A stretch of DNA of 60,834 nt, taken from the NCBI RefSeq assembly GCF_003989135.1, contig NZ_RYZZ01000038.1, forward strand, positions 1 to 60,834, given 5' to 3'. Below, piece by piece: positions 9,333 to 19,227 of the stretch. The position numbers and the translations under genes are program-made. Source of the DNA: Peribacillus cavernae. GTDB lineage: Bacteria; Bacillota; Bacilli; Bacillales; DSM-1321. The notes under the pieces were generated by a model. The model saw only the letters and a list, made by a program, of their open reading frames with translations. It had not been told where the DNA came from and did no database searches. Every line of letters begins with the position of its first letter. Position 1 is the stretch's first letter.

Positions 9333-10973
9333 TTAATTTCGTTCACGGCTCAGCATATTCCATCGAATATCTTGAGATGTCCCCCATGCTGGATTTTTGA
9401 TATCTTCTCTCATGGCAATATGGTAACCGGGCTCAGTCAGATAGATCCATATTGGATCTTCTTTCACGACGATCTCCTGTATACGTTTGAAATTCGCGTT
9501 CCGTTTTTTCACATCCAATGTTTCCGTAGTTTCTTTGTACAGACGGTTAACCTCTTCGTTTTTATATCCCCCATAATTTATATTGGAAGGATGCTGTGCC
9601 CATAATTTGGTCGAAAACCCTCCATCGGCGACACCAGGCATGTCTTGGAAAATAAACATGCCGTCCATATTGTGCTGGACGAGATTATTATAGTAATCTC
9701 CCGTTTGAAGTTCTTGGATCTCAATCTCTACTCCAATGTTTTTAAAGCTAGACTTGAGAAGGATTGCAATTTGCTGTTCCTGCGTGATACCCGCATTGAT
9801 GGTGAGCGTTGTTTTGAACCCTTTATCATATCCTGCTTCTTTCAAAAGTTTCTTGGCCTTATCAAAGTTAGTTTTATAATCCCAGTACTCGCCCGTATAA
9901 CCTGGATAAGTAGAAGGAATGATGCTAGTGGCCTGTTTGGCCATCCCTAAATATACCGATGAAAGAATATCTTTATACGGCGTAGCATATGCCAAGGCTT
10001 TTCTTACCTTAGGATTGTCAAACGGCGGTTTCTCTTGGTTAAACTCTACTCGTTGTATCAAATTACCTGACCAGCTGTAGACTTTCACACCGGGTTTACC
10101 CTTTAGTGTTTGCAGTTCGTTTGGAGTAAGAGAGGTCGCCGCATCAGCCGTACCAGAAAGTAACAACGCCACCCTGTTTGACGAGGAAGGAACTTCTTTC
10201 ATGATTACCTTTTGAAACCAAGATTTGTTCTTTTTATCCCAATAATCGTTAAACGCTTCGAATTCGACCTGCTGCCCAGGAATGTATTTAGTAACCTTAA
10301 ATGGACCATGACCTGAACCGTTAACGGACAAATATTTGGTCGCCCACGGATCGCTCTTCGTGGAATACGCTTTTGCGTCTACTGAATCCATAAGGTGTGT
10401 AAAAATGTGAGTCATCATAGGCTCCGCTATAGGATTCGGGGTGTCTACTGTTAGAGAAAAGGTATATTTGTCAATTTTCTTTAGTTGTTTTTCGGGGTCA
10501 TTAAGCTTTAGCCCGTCTGCTGAAAAGTTTTTGTACATGGCGTTCAGGCCCCAAGCCCTATCCACCCATTGGTACATAAAATCATCTGCAGTGAGTTCAT
10601 TTCCTGCATGGCTCTTCACACCTTGACGAAGGTGAACGGTCAGCGTTTTCCCGTCTTTTGATAGTTCCCACGATTCGGCCAAAGAGCTTTCCACTTTACT
10701 GTAGTCAGGTACTAAGAAGCCGGATTCGTCTTCTTTGAACGGATACCGAAGCGCGGAGTCGTACATGTTTGATTGCGCTTCTAGCGCTTGCAGGGAATTA
10801 TGGTACTCTGAATCAAGACCGTTTGGCGTCGCGGGCACTGTCCATATCAAAGTACGGTCTCGGTCAACATTAATGTCTTCGCTTGAAACGGTTTTCGATT
10901 GTTTTACACAGCCTGTAATAATAACTGTTAACAAGAGTATTAATGCCGAAATTAATAGAATAATTCTCTTCAA
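9333..10973 (-). CDS. extracytoplasmic solute-binding lipoprotein, family 5 (OppA/DppA-like)
   Basis: Protein of 546 residues with a lipoprotein signal: positive N-terminus, hydrophobic core and lipobox IITGC with Cys22 as the lipidated residue. The body has family 5 features such as LAESWELSKDGKTLTVHLR and the later KVRKALAYATPY region. Such proteins capture peptides, opines, glutathione-like compounds or other small solutes at the outer membrane face and deliver them to the OppBC-type channel. The start is TTG, chosen because AGAGGGGGG lies six to seven bases upstream. It is the first gene of the importer, so a promoter should lie between here and 11752. The ligand cannot be inferred, but the downstream amide hydrolases suggest a compound with amide bonds. 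Confidence 0.93.
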   Translation of the reverse strand: MKRIILLISALILLLTVIITGCVKQSKTVSSEDINVDRDRTLIWTVPATPNGLDSEYHNSLQALEAQSNMYDSALRYPFKEDESGFLVPDYSKVESSLAESWELSKDGKTLTVHLRQGVKSHAGNELTADDFMYQWVDRAWGLNAMYKNFSADGLKLNDPEKQLKKIDKYTFSLTVDTPNPIAEPMMTHIFTHLMDSVDAKAYSTKSDPWATKYLSVNGSGHGPFKVTKYIPGQQVEFEAFNDYWDKKNKSWFQKVIMKEVPSSSNRVALLLSGTADAATSLTPNELQTLKGKPGVKVYSWSGNLIQRVEFNQEKPPFDNPKVRKALAYATPYKDILSSVYLGMAKQATSIIPSTYPGYTGEYWDYKTNFDKAKKLLKEAGYDKGFKTTLTINAGITQEQQIAILLKSSFKNIGVEIEIQELQTGDYYNNLVQHNMDGMFIFQDMPGVADGGFSTKLWAQHPSNINYGGYKNEEVNRLYKETTETLDVKKRNANFKRIQEIVVKEDPIWIYLTEPGYHIAMREDIKNPAWGTSQDIRWNMLSRERN

Positions 10974-11751
10974 TAGAAACCCCCCTCTTCAATGTAACTG
11001 AAATAAAAGACCATGGATTTAAAACTGATGGGCTTCTGGTATTCTCAGTAGCTATGCTCTCACCCGATTGTTTCCCGAAAACCCATTCATCTAATTTGAC
11101 CGTCGGTCCTCTCAGATTGCTAGCAGTACAACAATTCATTCAAAAAGCTTTTTTCTCCCCTGAAGAGATACGTCGTCTAGTTGCAATCAGCCGGAATCTC
11201 ATTATCATTGACACTTTAATTTAAATTTTGTTAGACTACTAGAGAATACATAAGCAAATTAAGTGCTGATTCATGAGATAGTAACTCAGAGACGGCGATA
11301 TCTCTCTGCAAAATCATACCACCGTGAGTTACCCTTCCAATAAATAAACCTGATAATGCGTTTGCTTAAATTGCTCTAAGCTGATCTTTGTTACACGTAA
11401 ATTGACAGTTTGGTACTGTTGTTCGTCTGTGATTCATTCCTTTAATGTAATGGAAAAATCCCGCACCGTTGTCCAGTATTCCATCAGTGTATATACATGC
11501 CAATACATTTCTACTAAAGCAGGCACTATGCCGGAAATATCATTTTACAGTGGTCTGGGTTGGGGTGACCGATGCCACTGGGCCAAACATATTAGCAGGG
11601 ACTCCATACCTTTAAACGATCCAGTTGGGTATGTGTCCCCCTAAATTAGTGATGCCTTGCATAAAGGTTCAATAACTAGCCATCATCACCCACATTTTTT
11701 CATCGATGGTTAGTTCAATCGCCTGTCATAATTCTAATTTTTTCCTTTGTA
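10974..11751. other. long intergenic region, possibly decayed coding sequence
   Basis: Nearly 780 bp without a supportable gene. It must hold the promoter of the ABC operon, but no convincing pair of hexamers stands out. On the minus strand around 11530-11660 short coding-like stretches (for example VPANMFGPVASVTPTQ) are interrupted by in-frame stops, which suggests an old, decayed gene that I do not recognise. Confidence 0.4.
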
Positions 11752-12525
11752 TTAATTAATATTTTTCTGTTCTACTAGAGCTGCTATGATAGCATCCATG
11801 TGTGTTCGCATTTCATTTTCCGCCTCATCAACATCCCCCTTTTTAATCGCCTCAGCTATCAATCGGTGATGCAGCGCATACTCAGCACTCCGCTCCTTCC
11901 TAATCTCCTCGATCTTGGATCCCAGCTTCAATTCCTCATTTACCAAAATATCAAGGGAAGCAATGAGAAACCTGTTATTGGATGCTTCGGCAACCTTCCC
12001 ATGAAAATCCAGTGCGGGAAATGTCGGATCACCACAATTGCCCAAGCACATTTCATGCCTTTTAACTGTATGTTCCATTGCTTTGATATTCGTGGTAATT
12101 GCCCGGCTTGCTGCCAATCTTGCGGTTTCACATTCAAGTACTTTTCTCGCACTCATTAAATCTATCAGTTCTTGAAGGTTTTGCGGTTGTGCAGCTTTCA
12201 TAATTTTCTTTTGAAGTTGCTCTCTTCTTACCCTTTCCGATAGCTCGTGGACAATATTTGCTCCCTGGGCCGTAATTACCCTGCCCCTCGACCCTACAAG
12301 TTCGGTATATCCTTTGGCATCCAGAGTTTTGAGTAAACGTCCGATTGTAGTAGTGCTTACAGTGACGTTTTTAAGCTCAAGCATGACCTTTAGCACCCAG
12401 GATCCGACGGGCTCGTTCGTTTTCAGCAGGTATTTCAAGAGCAAATAATTCACAATATCTGTCTTCGAGGAAAAGAGGTCCACTTCTTCCAAATTAATAT
12501 TTTCTAATTCTGGGTTTTCTATCAA
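11752..12525 (-). CDS. FCD-domain transcriptional regulator with N-terminal winged helix
   Basis: About 257 residues. The N-terminal part (roughly residues 15-90) looks like a winged helix that differs from the usual GntR type (NVTVSTTTIGRLLKTLDAKGY). The rest is an all-helical FCD ligand-binding domain with the typical ARKVLECETARLAA helix and conserved Asp/His residues (DFHGKVAEASNN; HHRLIAEAI; EMRTHMDAI) that in the family bind a metal and an organic acid. The frame extends to a TTG at 12561, but TAGGAG lies inside that extension, eight bases before the TTG at 12525, the preferred start. It lies directly upstream of the ABC/hydrolase genes and in the same orientation, so it is the likely local regulator, responding to a pathway intermediate. 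Confidence 0.78.
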   Translation of the reverse strand: MIENPELENINLEEVDLFSSKTDIVNYLLLKYLLKTNEPVGSWVLKVMLELKNVTVSTTTIGRLLKTLDAKGYTELVGSRGRVITAQGANIVHELSERVRREQLQKKIMKAAQPQNLQELIDLMSARKVLECETARLAASRAITTNIKAMEHTVKRHEMCLGNCGDPTFPALDFHGKVAEASNNRFLIASLDILVNEELKLGSKIEEIRKERSAEYALHHRLIAEAIKKGDVDEAENEMRTHMDAIIAALVEQKNIN

Positions 12526-13078
12526 AACAAACACTCCTAAGACTATTAAATTTTGTTCCAATCAATGATGAGGAGAAGATACAGTCAGATAAAGTGATGA
12601 AAGTTTTTAAATAGTAATGTTGCTGGTTTGTGATTAAATAGGACTCACCCAAAAGGATTGAAGTTCCATTTGAGCTAAACTGCGGAAAGTACCACTTCTC
12701 CTATAAAGGTTTTCACATTCGGAATCATTATGTGAAACCATTTCCGATGATTAAGTAAGGGTAATCTAATCAATAATTGTTAAAAATTATTAAACAGAAA
12801 AACTCTTCATTTCACCTAATTATATTGAAATGTAGAACATGCAAAACTATTTTGTAATAGCATCTAAGATGATGTAGTTCAATGTAGAAATTGGGTATTT
12901 GGACTATGCATGCAATAAAAAGAAAAGAATGGAAACCCAAAACAAATTGCATAATTGACCGGACAGGAATTGATATAACCTGCCAAATAGTTTTTTCTAC
13001 CCATTGGGATATTAACTCGGTTTGTTATAAATAGCACCTATACGGGTGATTTAGATTTGTTTTCTATTAAATTCTGGA
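12526..13078. other. intergenic, no gene seen
   Basis: About 550 bp of AT-rich sequence with stops in all frames. No T-tailed hairpin strong enough to call and no clear promoter pair were seen. It separates the regulator of the ABC cluster from the GAF/amidase/cyclase genes. Confidence 0.5.
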
Positions 13079-13549
13079 TTAGTAATACTCCAAAGTAGTT
13101 TGCTGAACCTGAGCTTGAATATCTTTAAGAGTGGCTATATCCTCTTCTGACCAATCGCGCTTCCCATCATTAAAATGGACTGAGATAAGACCAACTAATT
13201 TTTCCCCATGAACGATAGGAGCCAACATTTGTGCTGTCACTCCGTAATGCTCTATTAAATGCTGTGGCGGTGCTGGGTCAGCTATATGACAATCATTTTG
13301 AACAAGAATATCTAACGTTTTTTCTAAATATTGAATGGGCATTACCGTCTGACGCACATTAGTAATACTTTTTCCACCAGTTAGCTTTATTACTCCATTT
13401 ACTGTTGCTTCAGCAATAACATCTTCCAATTTAATGTCATGTTTAGGAATATCAAGTCGAAGCGTTGTTCGGCTGGATTTTGTTTCCTCAAGTAATTTTT
13501 GCATTAAATCATTCCAATTATCTAAGCGAAGTTTTGTTTGTTGTTTCAT
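13079..13549 (-). CDS. GAF-domain protein
   Basis: Small protein of 156 residues. From about residue 25 onward it matches the GAF fold pattern: an alternating strand region, then MLAPIVHGEKLVGLISVHFNDGKRDWSEEDIATLKDIQAQV, the typical last two strands and helix. GAF domains bind small molecules, or serve as redox or nucleotide sensors. There is no output domain, so it may act alone or with a partner. AAAGGAGA precedes the ATG. It lies 87 bp downstream of the amidase and cyclase genes on the same strand. Similar GAF proteins occur next to amidohydrolase genes, but its role here is unknown. Confidence 0.8.
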   Translation of the reverse strand: MKQQTKLRLDNWNDLMQKLLEETKSSRTTLRLDIPKHDIKLEDVIAEATVNGVIKLTGGKSITNVRQTVMPIQYLEKTLDILVQNDCHIADPAPPQHLIEHYGVTAQMLAPIVHGEKLVGLISVHFNDGKRDWSEEDIATLKDIQAQVQQTTLEYY

Positions 13550-13636
13550 ATTCTTTCTCCTTTCATAATGGCGGTATCCCTAACAATACCAACAAACGAT
13601 TTGTTATATTTCCAAAAACAGTTCTCATCTTACTGT

Positions 13637-15037
13637 TTATAAAGATGGAGTTTTACTAGCCCATGGTCTTTCTTTTTCAAAGGCCGATGCTAACTTAAAA
13701 ATATCAACCTCACGATTTGTATTAGAGATTATCTGTAATCCAATAGGTAAGCCTTCAGAAGTAAAACCACACGGGATAGAAGCAGCTGGATTTCCACTTA
13801 AGTTAAAAGGATACGTGTAATAGACCCAAGAAACAATGCTGCGGTCGCTCAGTTCGGCTGGTACATTCTCTCCTGCTCCAAATGGTGGTACCGGTAGTGT
13901 TGGTGACATAATTATGTCAAAGTGATTAAAAGTTTCCCGAACATTTTCTCGGAACTGAAACCTTTTAATCACTTTTCTATAGTAATCTTCAATTGTCTGA
14001 TTACGAGCTAGGTCTAAAATATCTGCTACAGCTGGATCAAGTAGATCACGAGAGTTTTCAAGTGCACTCTTAAGTTTTGTACCAACACCTGCATAAAACT
14101 CAGAAGTCCATAAATCAATTGGATCTTCCTCAAAAAGACGGTCTACAAGCTCTATATGACATCCCATATTTTCAAATGTTTTAATAGCCTGATTTGTAGC
14201 ATCCACCACTTCCTTATTAGGTCTTGCATATCCTAAAGTTGGACTCCAAGCAATTTTCAAACCATTAATCGGCTGTTCACATGCTGCAACAAAATCGGGA
14301 ACATTTTCTGACACACTATATGGATCACGACTATCAAACCCGGAAATGATGCTTAACAGCAATGCTGCATCTTTTACAGTTCTGGCCAACGGACCAACAT
14401 GTGCTAGTGTCGGTGTTGCACTTACTGGATAAATAGGTACTCTCCCAAACTGAGCTTTAATCCCAAACAAGCCACAGTAAGAAGACGGGATTCTAATCGA
14501 TCCTCCACCATCTGTACCAAGTGAAAAAGGTGTAATACCTGCAGCGGTACTCGTCGCTGCACCAGCGCTTGAACCACCTGTTGTTTTCTCAAGGTCCCAT
14601 GCATTTCGAGTTACACCTGTAACAGGACTATCCCCTCCACCTGCTTTACATCCAAATTCTGTCGTGGTAGTTTTACCGATAATACACGCTCCAGCTTTAC
14701 GAATACGCTCCACAGATGGAGCATCCGTTTTAGCCACATTGTTTACCATCGTTCTTGATCCAAAGGTCGTTTTGAGATCTTTAACATCAATTAAGTCCTT
14801 TATTGAGATGGGTAAACCATGTAAAGGACCGAGTTCTTTACCATTAGCAAGTTCTTCATCTGCTTCCTTAGCTTGTTTCAATGCACCTTCATAATCAACT
14901 GAAACAAAGGCATTTAGTTTGGGTTCAAGTTCATCAAGACGATTTAGCGATGATTTGACCAGCTCAATTGACGAAATTTCGCGGTCTAGTATTGCTTTTC
15001 GCAAATCTATTGCACTCATATATGCTAAGTCGCTCAT
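13637..15037 (-). CDS. amidase signature family hydrolase (GatA/AtzF-like)
   Basis: Amidase-signature enzyme of 466 residues with canonical motifs: Lys80 (ISIKDLIDV), the serine of the GGSSAGA loop (154-160) and the nucleophile Ser180 in GTDGGGSIRIPSSYCG. Such enzymes hydrolyse aliphatic or aromatic amides, allophanate or related compounds. It is not GatA, since no gatC or gatB lies beside it. AAAGGAGTG precedes the ATG. The cyclase-family gene ends 19 bp upstream, so the two are co-transcribed. The pair could open and deamidate a cyclic or N-acyl compound (inference). Unlike the other amidase at 1884, its oxyanion-loop glycines are intact. Confidence 0.9.
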   Translation of the reverse strand: MSDLAYMSAIDLRKAILDREISSIELVKSSLNRLDELEPKLNAFVSVDYEGALKQAKEADEELANGKELGPLHGLPISIKDLIDVKDLKTTFGSRTMVNNVAKTDAPSVERIRKAGACIIGKTTTTEFGCKAGGGDSPVTGVTRNAWDLEKTTGGSSAGAATSTAAGITPFSLGTDGGGSIRIPSSYCGLFGIKAQFGRVPIYPVSATPTLAHVGPLARTVKDAALLLSIISGFDSRDPYSVSENVPDFVAACEQPINGLKIAWSPTLGYARPNKEVVDATNQAIKTFENMGCHIELVDRLFEEDPIDLWTSEFYAGVGTKLKSALENSRDLLDPAVADILDLARNQTIEDYYRKVIKRFQFRENVRETFNHFDIIMSPTLPVPPFGAGENVPAELSDRSIVSWVYYTYPFNLSGNPAASIPCGFTSEGLPIGLQIISNTNREVDIFKLASAFEKERPWASKTPSL

Positions 15038-15056
15038 ATTTCACTCCTTTGAATCA

Positions 15057-15758
15057 TTATTCTTCTAACACAGCAAAAGCTCGGACTGGTGATCCGCTAC
15101 CACCATGGAAATTGAGAGGTACACCATAAAACATAAATTCACCTTTTCCAACAAGTTCATCTAAATTAACTAGCCATTCATAGTGCGAAATACCTCTGTC
15201 TCGACATACTCGATGGCTTGGAAATTCACTATTGTTTGGTGCGTCTGTAGAAGGGCCTTCAACTCCATGAAGTTTTGAGCCACGATCTGCAAGCCAATGT
15301 GTCGCTTCAGCACTTAGACCTGGGTTACTCTGAACAACAGAAGCATTTGGATAGTGCCGCTTATGAAGGCCGGTATTCATCAAAACAATGTGTCCATCCA
15401 CATTTAAACCCGATTTTGCCTCCGCTTCCTCCAAATCATTAACGTCTATAATTCCAAGGTCAGGGATATGAGTTAGATCAAAGCAAACAGCTTTTCCAAA
15501 AAACATATCAAGTGGCATCTCATCAATACCTGCTCCTTTAGGATTAAAGTGGTAAAAAGCATCTACATGTGTCCCTACATGGTCTAACATACTGATATGG
15601 CTTGTCGCAAACGAAATTGGATCCCCTTCCACACCAAGACCAAGAGAAACACTAAAGTCATGTGTCCACTGCTTTCCGTAAATTGGACTCTGAAATAGTT
15701 TGTGTGCTGGAATGTTGTCTTCAATTTTCAACGCCAAATCAATAATTCTTTTCCCCAT
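15057..15758 (-). CDS. cyclase-family metal-dependent hydrolase (kynurenine formamidase-like)
   Basis: Protein of 233 residues with the family metal-binding motif HxGTHxDxxxH (H60, H64, D66, H70). This family includes bacterial kynurenine formamidase, isatin hydrolase and other enzymes that hydrolyse N-formyl, cyclic amide or lactone bonds with a divalent metal. A conserved serine and glutamate region follows (GVEGPSTDAP). No other kynurenine-pathway gene is nearby, so assignment as kynB is not justified. TGGAGGT lies upstream of the ATG. It is the first gene of the unit with the amidase, and a promoter-like pair lies 35-60 bp upstream. Confidence 0.85.
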   Translation of the reverse strand: MGKRIIDLALKIEDNIPAHKLFQSPIYGKQWTHDFSVSLGLGVEGDPISFATSHISMLDHVGTHVDAFYHFNPKGAGIDEMPLDMFFGKAVCFDLTHIPDLGIIDVNDLEEAEAKSGLNVDGHIVLMNTGLHKRHYPNASVVQSNPGLSAEATHWLADRGSKLHGVEGPSTDAPNNSEFPSHRVCRDRGISHYEWLVNLDELVGKGEFMFYGVPLNFHGGSGSPVRAFAVLEE

Positions 15759-15790
15759 AAAAAATCAACCTCCACTTAAAAAATTTTAAA

Positions 15791-15818
15791 AACATAATTC
15801 ATAACTAACAAATGTCAA
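15791..15818 (-). promoter_or_regulatory. probable sigma-A promoter of the cyclase/amidase genes
   Basis: On the minus strand a perfect -35 TTGACA (15813-15818) is followed after 16 bp by TATGTT (15791-15796), a four-of-six match to the -10 consensus. It lies 33-60 bp upstream of the cyclase start codon at 15758. Confidence 0.5.
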
Positions 15819-16781
15819 GGAACATAATAAATGGACTAGACTATCGTGACTACAAATCAATCCTTCACCGATTTTTATTGAATCCCTAAAAAAGACAAAC
15901 AAAATGAACAAAAACCCCATTTAAAATCAACTATAGCAGTGGATCGAAGACCTATTAAGTTACAACAAGGCTTTTTTCCCTATTTCTTTCTGCGAAGTTA
16001 AGGAGTAAGAAAAAAAATTACTTTTTTTTGTATGCGGTAATCTTATTTTTGTGTGGTAGGCCTGTTGTTTGTGCTCTCCATTGATGAGTAGGTGGATAGA
16101 ACAACGTTTCTAGTCATGTGTGTGATGTCTTGTTTGTTTGAGGTATATCTTATTTTTGTGTGGTAGGTCTGCTGTTTGTGCTCTCCACTGATGAGTAGGT
16201 GGAGGGTACTCCGAAAAATAAAGTTAAAAAGGGAAATCAGGCTAGACACTATTTCTAATTCAGAAAGTTATTTACTAAGAACAACTTCATATTAGCATAG
16301 CATCTAATAACAGTATGCATTTATGTAAGATTACCTAACATAAATTTTCAAAAAAAATCGATTAACGCTTTGTCAAAATATCACGCCCTATCAAATATTA
16401 TATCGAAAGTAGTGAAAGCCCTTTCAAAGTATTTCAAGTACATCATATCACCAGAAACGAAGTAATTCAATATAAAAATTGATTTTTTTTATATTCAGAC
16501 TCTAAGATGGAAAAAGTTAAATAAAATACCAATAGCGTTAGTCAAAATTTCAGTTTATACTTTTCCTTGAATTGAGGCCAAAAAATCAAAACCTAAAGAA
16601 AAGGTGTACTGACCACACCAAAAACATATGGGGTAATTTTATAAAGCTGAAGAGTTTTGTTTGCAAAAATGCAAAAGTCTTGATTGGGTCGATTGTCTGT
16701 AAAGTCGTTGAGAAGCTAAATATCACGTTGTTTGATTTGCGCGCTAATTAAGGTTGAGAGCCTTTTGATATAATGGTTCTA
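15819..16781. other. long non-coding stretch with a direct repeat
   Basis: AT-rich DNA of almost 1 kb. Apart from the two 56-bp direct repeats at 16041 and 16148, nothing gene-like is seen on either strand. The reading frame that spans the repeats encodes repetitive peptide only because of the repeats and has no start signal. The stretch from 16600 to 16780 may be insertion-sequence or toxin-locus debris. Confidence 0.45.
16041..16203. repeat. two 56-bp near-identical direct repeats
   Basis: Copies lie at 16041-16096 and 16148-16203 with three mismatches between them and 51 bp of unrelated sequence in between (period 107). The core reads GTGTGGTAGG ... TTTGTGCTCTCCA ... TGATGAGTAGGTGGA. With only two units, no cas genes and a long repeat, this is not a CRISPR array. 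It could be a duplicated mobile-element end or regulatory region. Confidence 0.85.
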
Positions 16782-16984
16782 TATTTGTAAAAATTCAATA
16801 CTAATTCGGTCAACTTTCAATTCAACAAATTTACCAATTAAATCAGGACAATCAACAAAATACTCATCCTCATCAGAAATAAGTATTCCTGCATCTATTG
16901 AGTTTTCATGTAAAAAACCACGAATATAGTATTGGTAACCTACACCAATATGCTCCAACTCTTTCTTTTCATCATATATTTCAT
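16782..16984 (-). pseudogene. C-terminal fragment of a small acidic protein, cut by the IS element
   Basis: An open minus-strand frame of about 67 codons ends at TAG (16782) and runs upstream into the end of the insertion element at 16985. The predicted peptide is acidic and soluble (it contains HIGVGYQYYIRGF, ISDEDEYFVDCPDL and KVDRISIEF) and has no start codon or Shine-Dalgarno site. Its size, composition and position at the edge of a toxin-immunity array suggest a truncated immunity protein, but I do not recognise the family. It does not continue the immunity fragment on the other side of the element, so the flanks do not form one interrupted gene. Confidence 0.5.
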
Positions 16985-17125
16985 CACTAGTGTCGCATTA
17001 ATTAATTTCCAATATTAAAAAGACTCAAAATCTTCTCTAACCTTATTTCGCGCAAAGAAAAAGTCCTTTATAATGGATAAAGTCAGGTGGTAACCCGTTC
17101 AAATCCACTAAAAAAGGATCCATAA

Positions 17126-17974
17126 ATGGACAAGATTACAGGAAAGACTTCATTTGGACAATGGTTTTCACCGATAAATCTTCCATTATTTGAAGAAAAC
17201 GTGAAAACGATGAAATTAGATTACTATACGAAAAAGTTAACGACAGAGTCACTCCTGAAATTACTACTTTTCGCGCAGCTTCAAGAAATAGAAAGTCTGC
17301 ATGCGTTGGGCGATTGTCTTTTCGATGACCAGCTTCAAAAAGGAACTGACCTTGATTCTATCAGTATTTCTCAGCTGTCACGCCGTTTAAATGGCATGAA
17401 TCCAGATATATTCCATCGGCTTTTTCTTAATTTAGTGACCAAGATTCATGCAAAAACGCATTATACTAAGCTCGTGATGCCGTTGAAAGTTATTGATTCC
17501 AGCACATTACCACTCAATTTGACGAATCATCCATGGGCAAAATTCCGTAAAACAAAGGCAGGCGTGAAGTTGCATCTTCGACTCGTCTTTATGGAAAAAG
17601 GGACATCCAATCCTGAAAAAGCTGTGATGACATCCGCGAAAGAACATGATCGTGGCCAGCTTGAAGTGCTGGTGGATGACAAGGATTGCATGTATGTGTT
17701 TGATCGTGGCTATCTGGATTATGAGCGCTTTGATCGTATGACAGATGATGGCTACTTTTTTCTGTCAAAGCTTCGAAAAAATGCCGTTATACGGGAAATT
17801 TATGATTTTAAATTGCCAGAGAACTCACCTGTTTTATCAGATCAAATGGTGTTGATTGGCACAACGCAAAACCGGGCAGAAAATTATTTCCGCCTGCTAA
17901 AAGTCGTTGATACAAAAGGAAACGAACTCCATTTACTTACGAATCGATTTGATCCAGACCAATTAATCTGTTGA
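17126..17974 (+). pseudogene. IS4-family transposase, N-terminal part
   Basis: The first 280 or so residues resemble IS4/IS231-like DDE transposases: an N-terminal region with RLNGMNPDIFHRLF, then the first catalytic Asp in VIDSSTLPLNL and the second in YVFDRGYLDYERFD, ending in LLTNRFDP. The reading stops about where the YREK region with the catalytic glutamate should begin. The rest of the protein resumes at 19228 beyond the intron remnant. The start has AAAAAGGA upstream. The exon boundary lies near 17965; the last few codons are read from intron or junction sequence. Confidence 0.82.
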
Positions 17975-18033
17975 GGAAGCCGTTGTGCAAACCTGACTAA
18001 CGCCAATTAAGGCAATCTTCCGAAATGGAGGTG

Positions 18034-19105
18034 ATGCCATTGGTTCAACAATTCGACTATCCAAAATCAGAATCGGAACTCCGAAACCTGCAAGATAATT
18101 TATATTCGGTAGCTAAGGCAAAAATCCAACACGGAGATATACCAAATTTCAAAGGACTACTAGAAATTATATCCTCTGAAGTGGTCATTTTAACCGCAAT
18201 CCATAAAATCAAAGCAAATAAAGGGAGTCAAACGCCGGGCACAGATCAAGAAATCATGAGGAAAAACATTCTTGAGCAGGATTACCAAAAAGTGATTGAT
18301 CGAGTACAAAAGGCTCTTCAACACTATAAACCCGGACTCATACGAAGGAAGTTTATCCCCAAACCGGAAAAACAAGAAAAACGTCCCTTGGGGATTCCTA
18401 CCATAATCGACCGGATTATTCAAGAATGCATAAAGATCGTGATCGAGCCAATATTAGAGGCACAATTTTTCATACAATCAATAAAATAAATTCCAAAATT
18501 CGAGGGATTATACAATATTACGAAATTGCAACATGGGTAAATATCGAAATGCGAAAGTATAGCCAAGTAATCCTATATTCAGCATACAAAGCCCTAAAGA
18601 AATACGGAGGAAACTGGACACCAGCCAATCTAGTAAACAATCTTACGTCCGTTCATTCTGAATATACCACTCAGATACCAGCAATTCAATACAGCGGGGG
18701 ATTGAAGATTGGCATAACCAATTTAGGCTTCTGCAAATGGAAAAGGAATACAAGCAAGAATCAAAACGAGACTCCTTATTCAGAAACAGGGAGAAAAGAG
18801 CAGATGATATGTTAAGCCTACATTACTCTGAACTCATTGCAAAAGGAAAAACTAACAAACTATATAATTTCGAGTATTTTCTAAACCGGGCATATGCTTT
18901 TAATCGCGATGGCGGAAAATGCAGAGTATGTACAGACCCAATATGGTCACCTGAGGATATTCATATCCATCACATACGCCCTTATTTACCTATGGATGAA
19001 GTAAATCGTGTACAAAATCTAGCAACTGTACATAGAAAATGTCATCAAGCAATTCATAAGAAAAAGATAAAAGATTTTAGAGAAAAGTTAAAAGGGTCTT
19101 GTTAA
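18034..19105 (+). pseudogene. group II intron-encoded reverse transcriptase/HNH endonuclease, internally deleted
   Basis: The first part (18034-18486, start ATG after GGAGGTG) matches the N-terminus of intron-encoded reverse transcriptases, with IKANKGSQTPGTDQE, KPEKQEKRPLGIPTIIDRIIQE and EPILEAQFF. The catalytic palm with YADD is missing. Directly after the break, in other frames, follow maturase-type sequence (KINSKIRGIIQYYE, about 18485-18815) and a complete HNH domain (about 18737-19105) with CRVC...HIHHIRP...LATVHRKCH. The internal deletion removed several hundred bases and shifted the frame. The protein can no longer splice or mobilise the intron; only the HNH part could still be made. 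Confidence 0.85.
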
Positions 19106-19109
19106 AAGC

Positions 19110-19227
19110 AAATAATTGATGGAACGACGTGTGCTGTGAAAGTCGCACGCACGGTGTGAGGTGAGGGAAAAGAGCCCCGAACGTTATATCTCAGATATAG
19201 ACGTGGGTGACTCTTACCTATCGCTAC
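19110..19227 (+). ncRNA. group II intron domains V-VI (3' end)
   Basis: Domain V is recognisable at about 19124-19158: a 34-base hairpin with GTGAAAGTCGCAC at its tip and GGTGTG closing. Domain VI follows, ending in TTACCTATCGCTAC at 19227, where AC is a typical intron 3' terminus. Exon sequence resumes at 19228 with codons for KWIKQHH, the expected downstream part of an IS4 transposase, which supports this boundary. Domains I-III are missing, so the ribozyme is inactive. Confidence 0.72.

Noticed and set aside
11402..11660. gene on either strand in the long spacer
   Set aside because: The plus-strand frame looks like an antisense shadow; the minus-strand coding-like pieces contain in-frame stops and match no family I recognise.
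16041..16203. CRISPR array
   Set aside because: Only two repeat units, 56 bp long with mismatches, no cas genes and a single 51-bp gap.
16043..16249. minus-strand repetitive small ORF
   Set aside because: The peptide arises from the two DNA repeats, has no ribosome site and no coding character.
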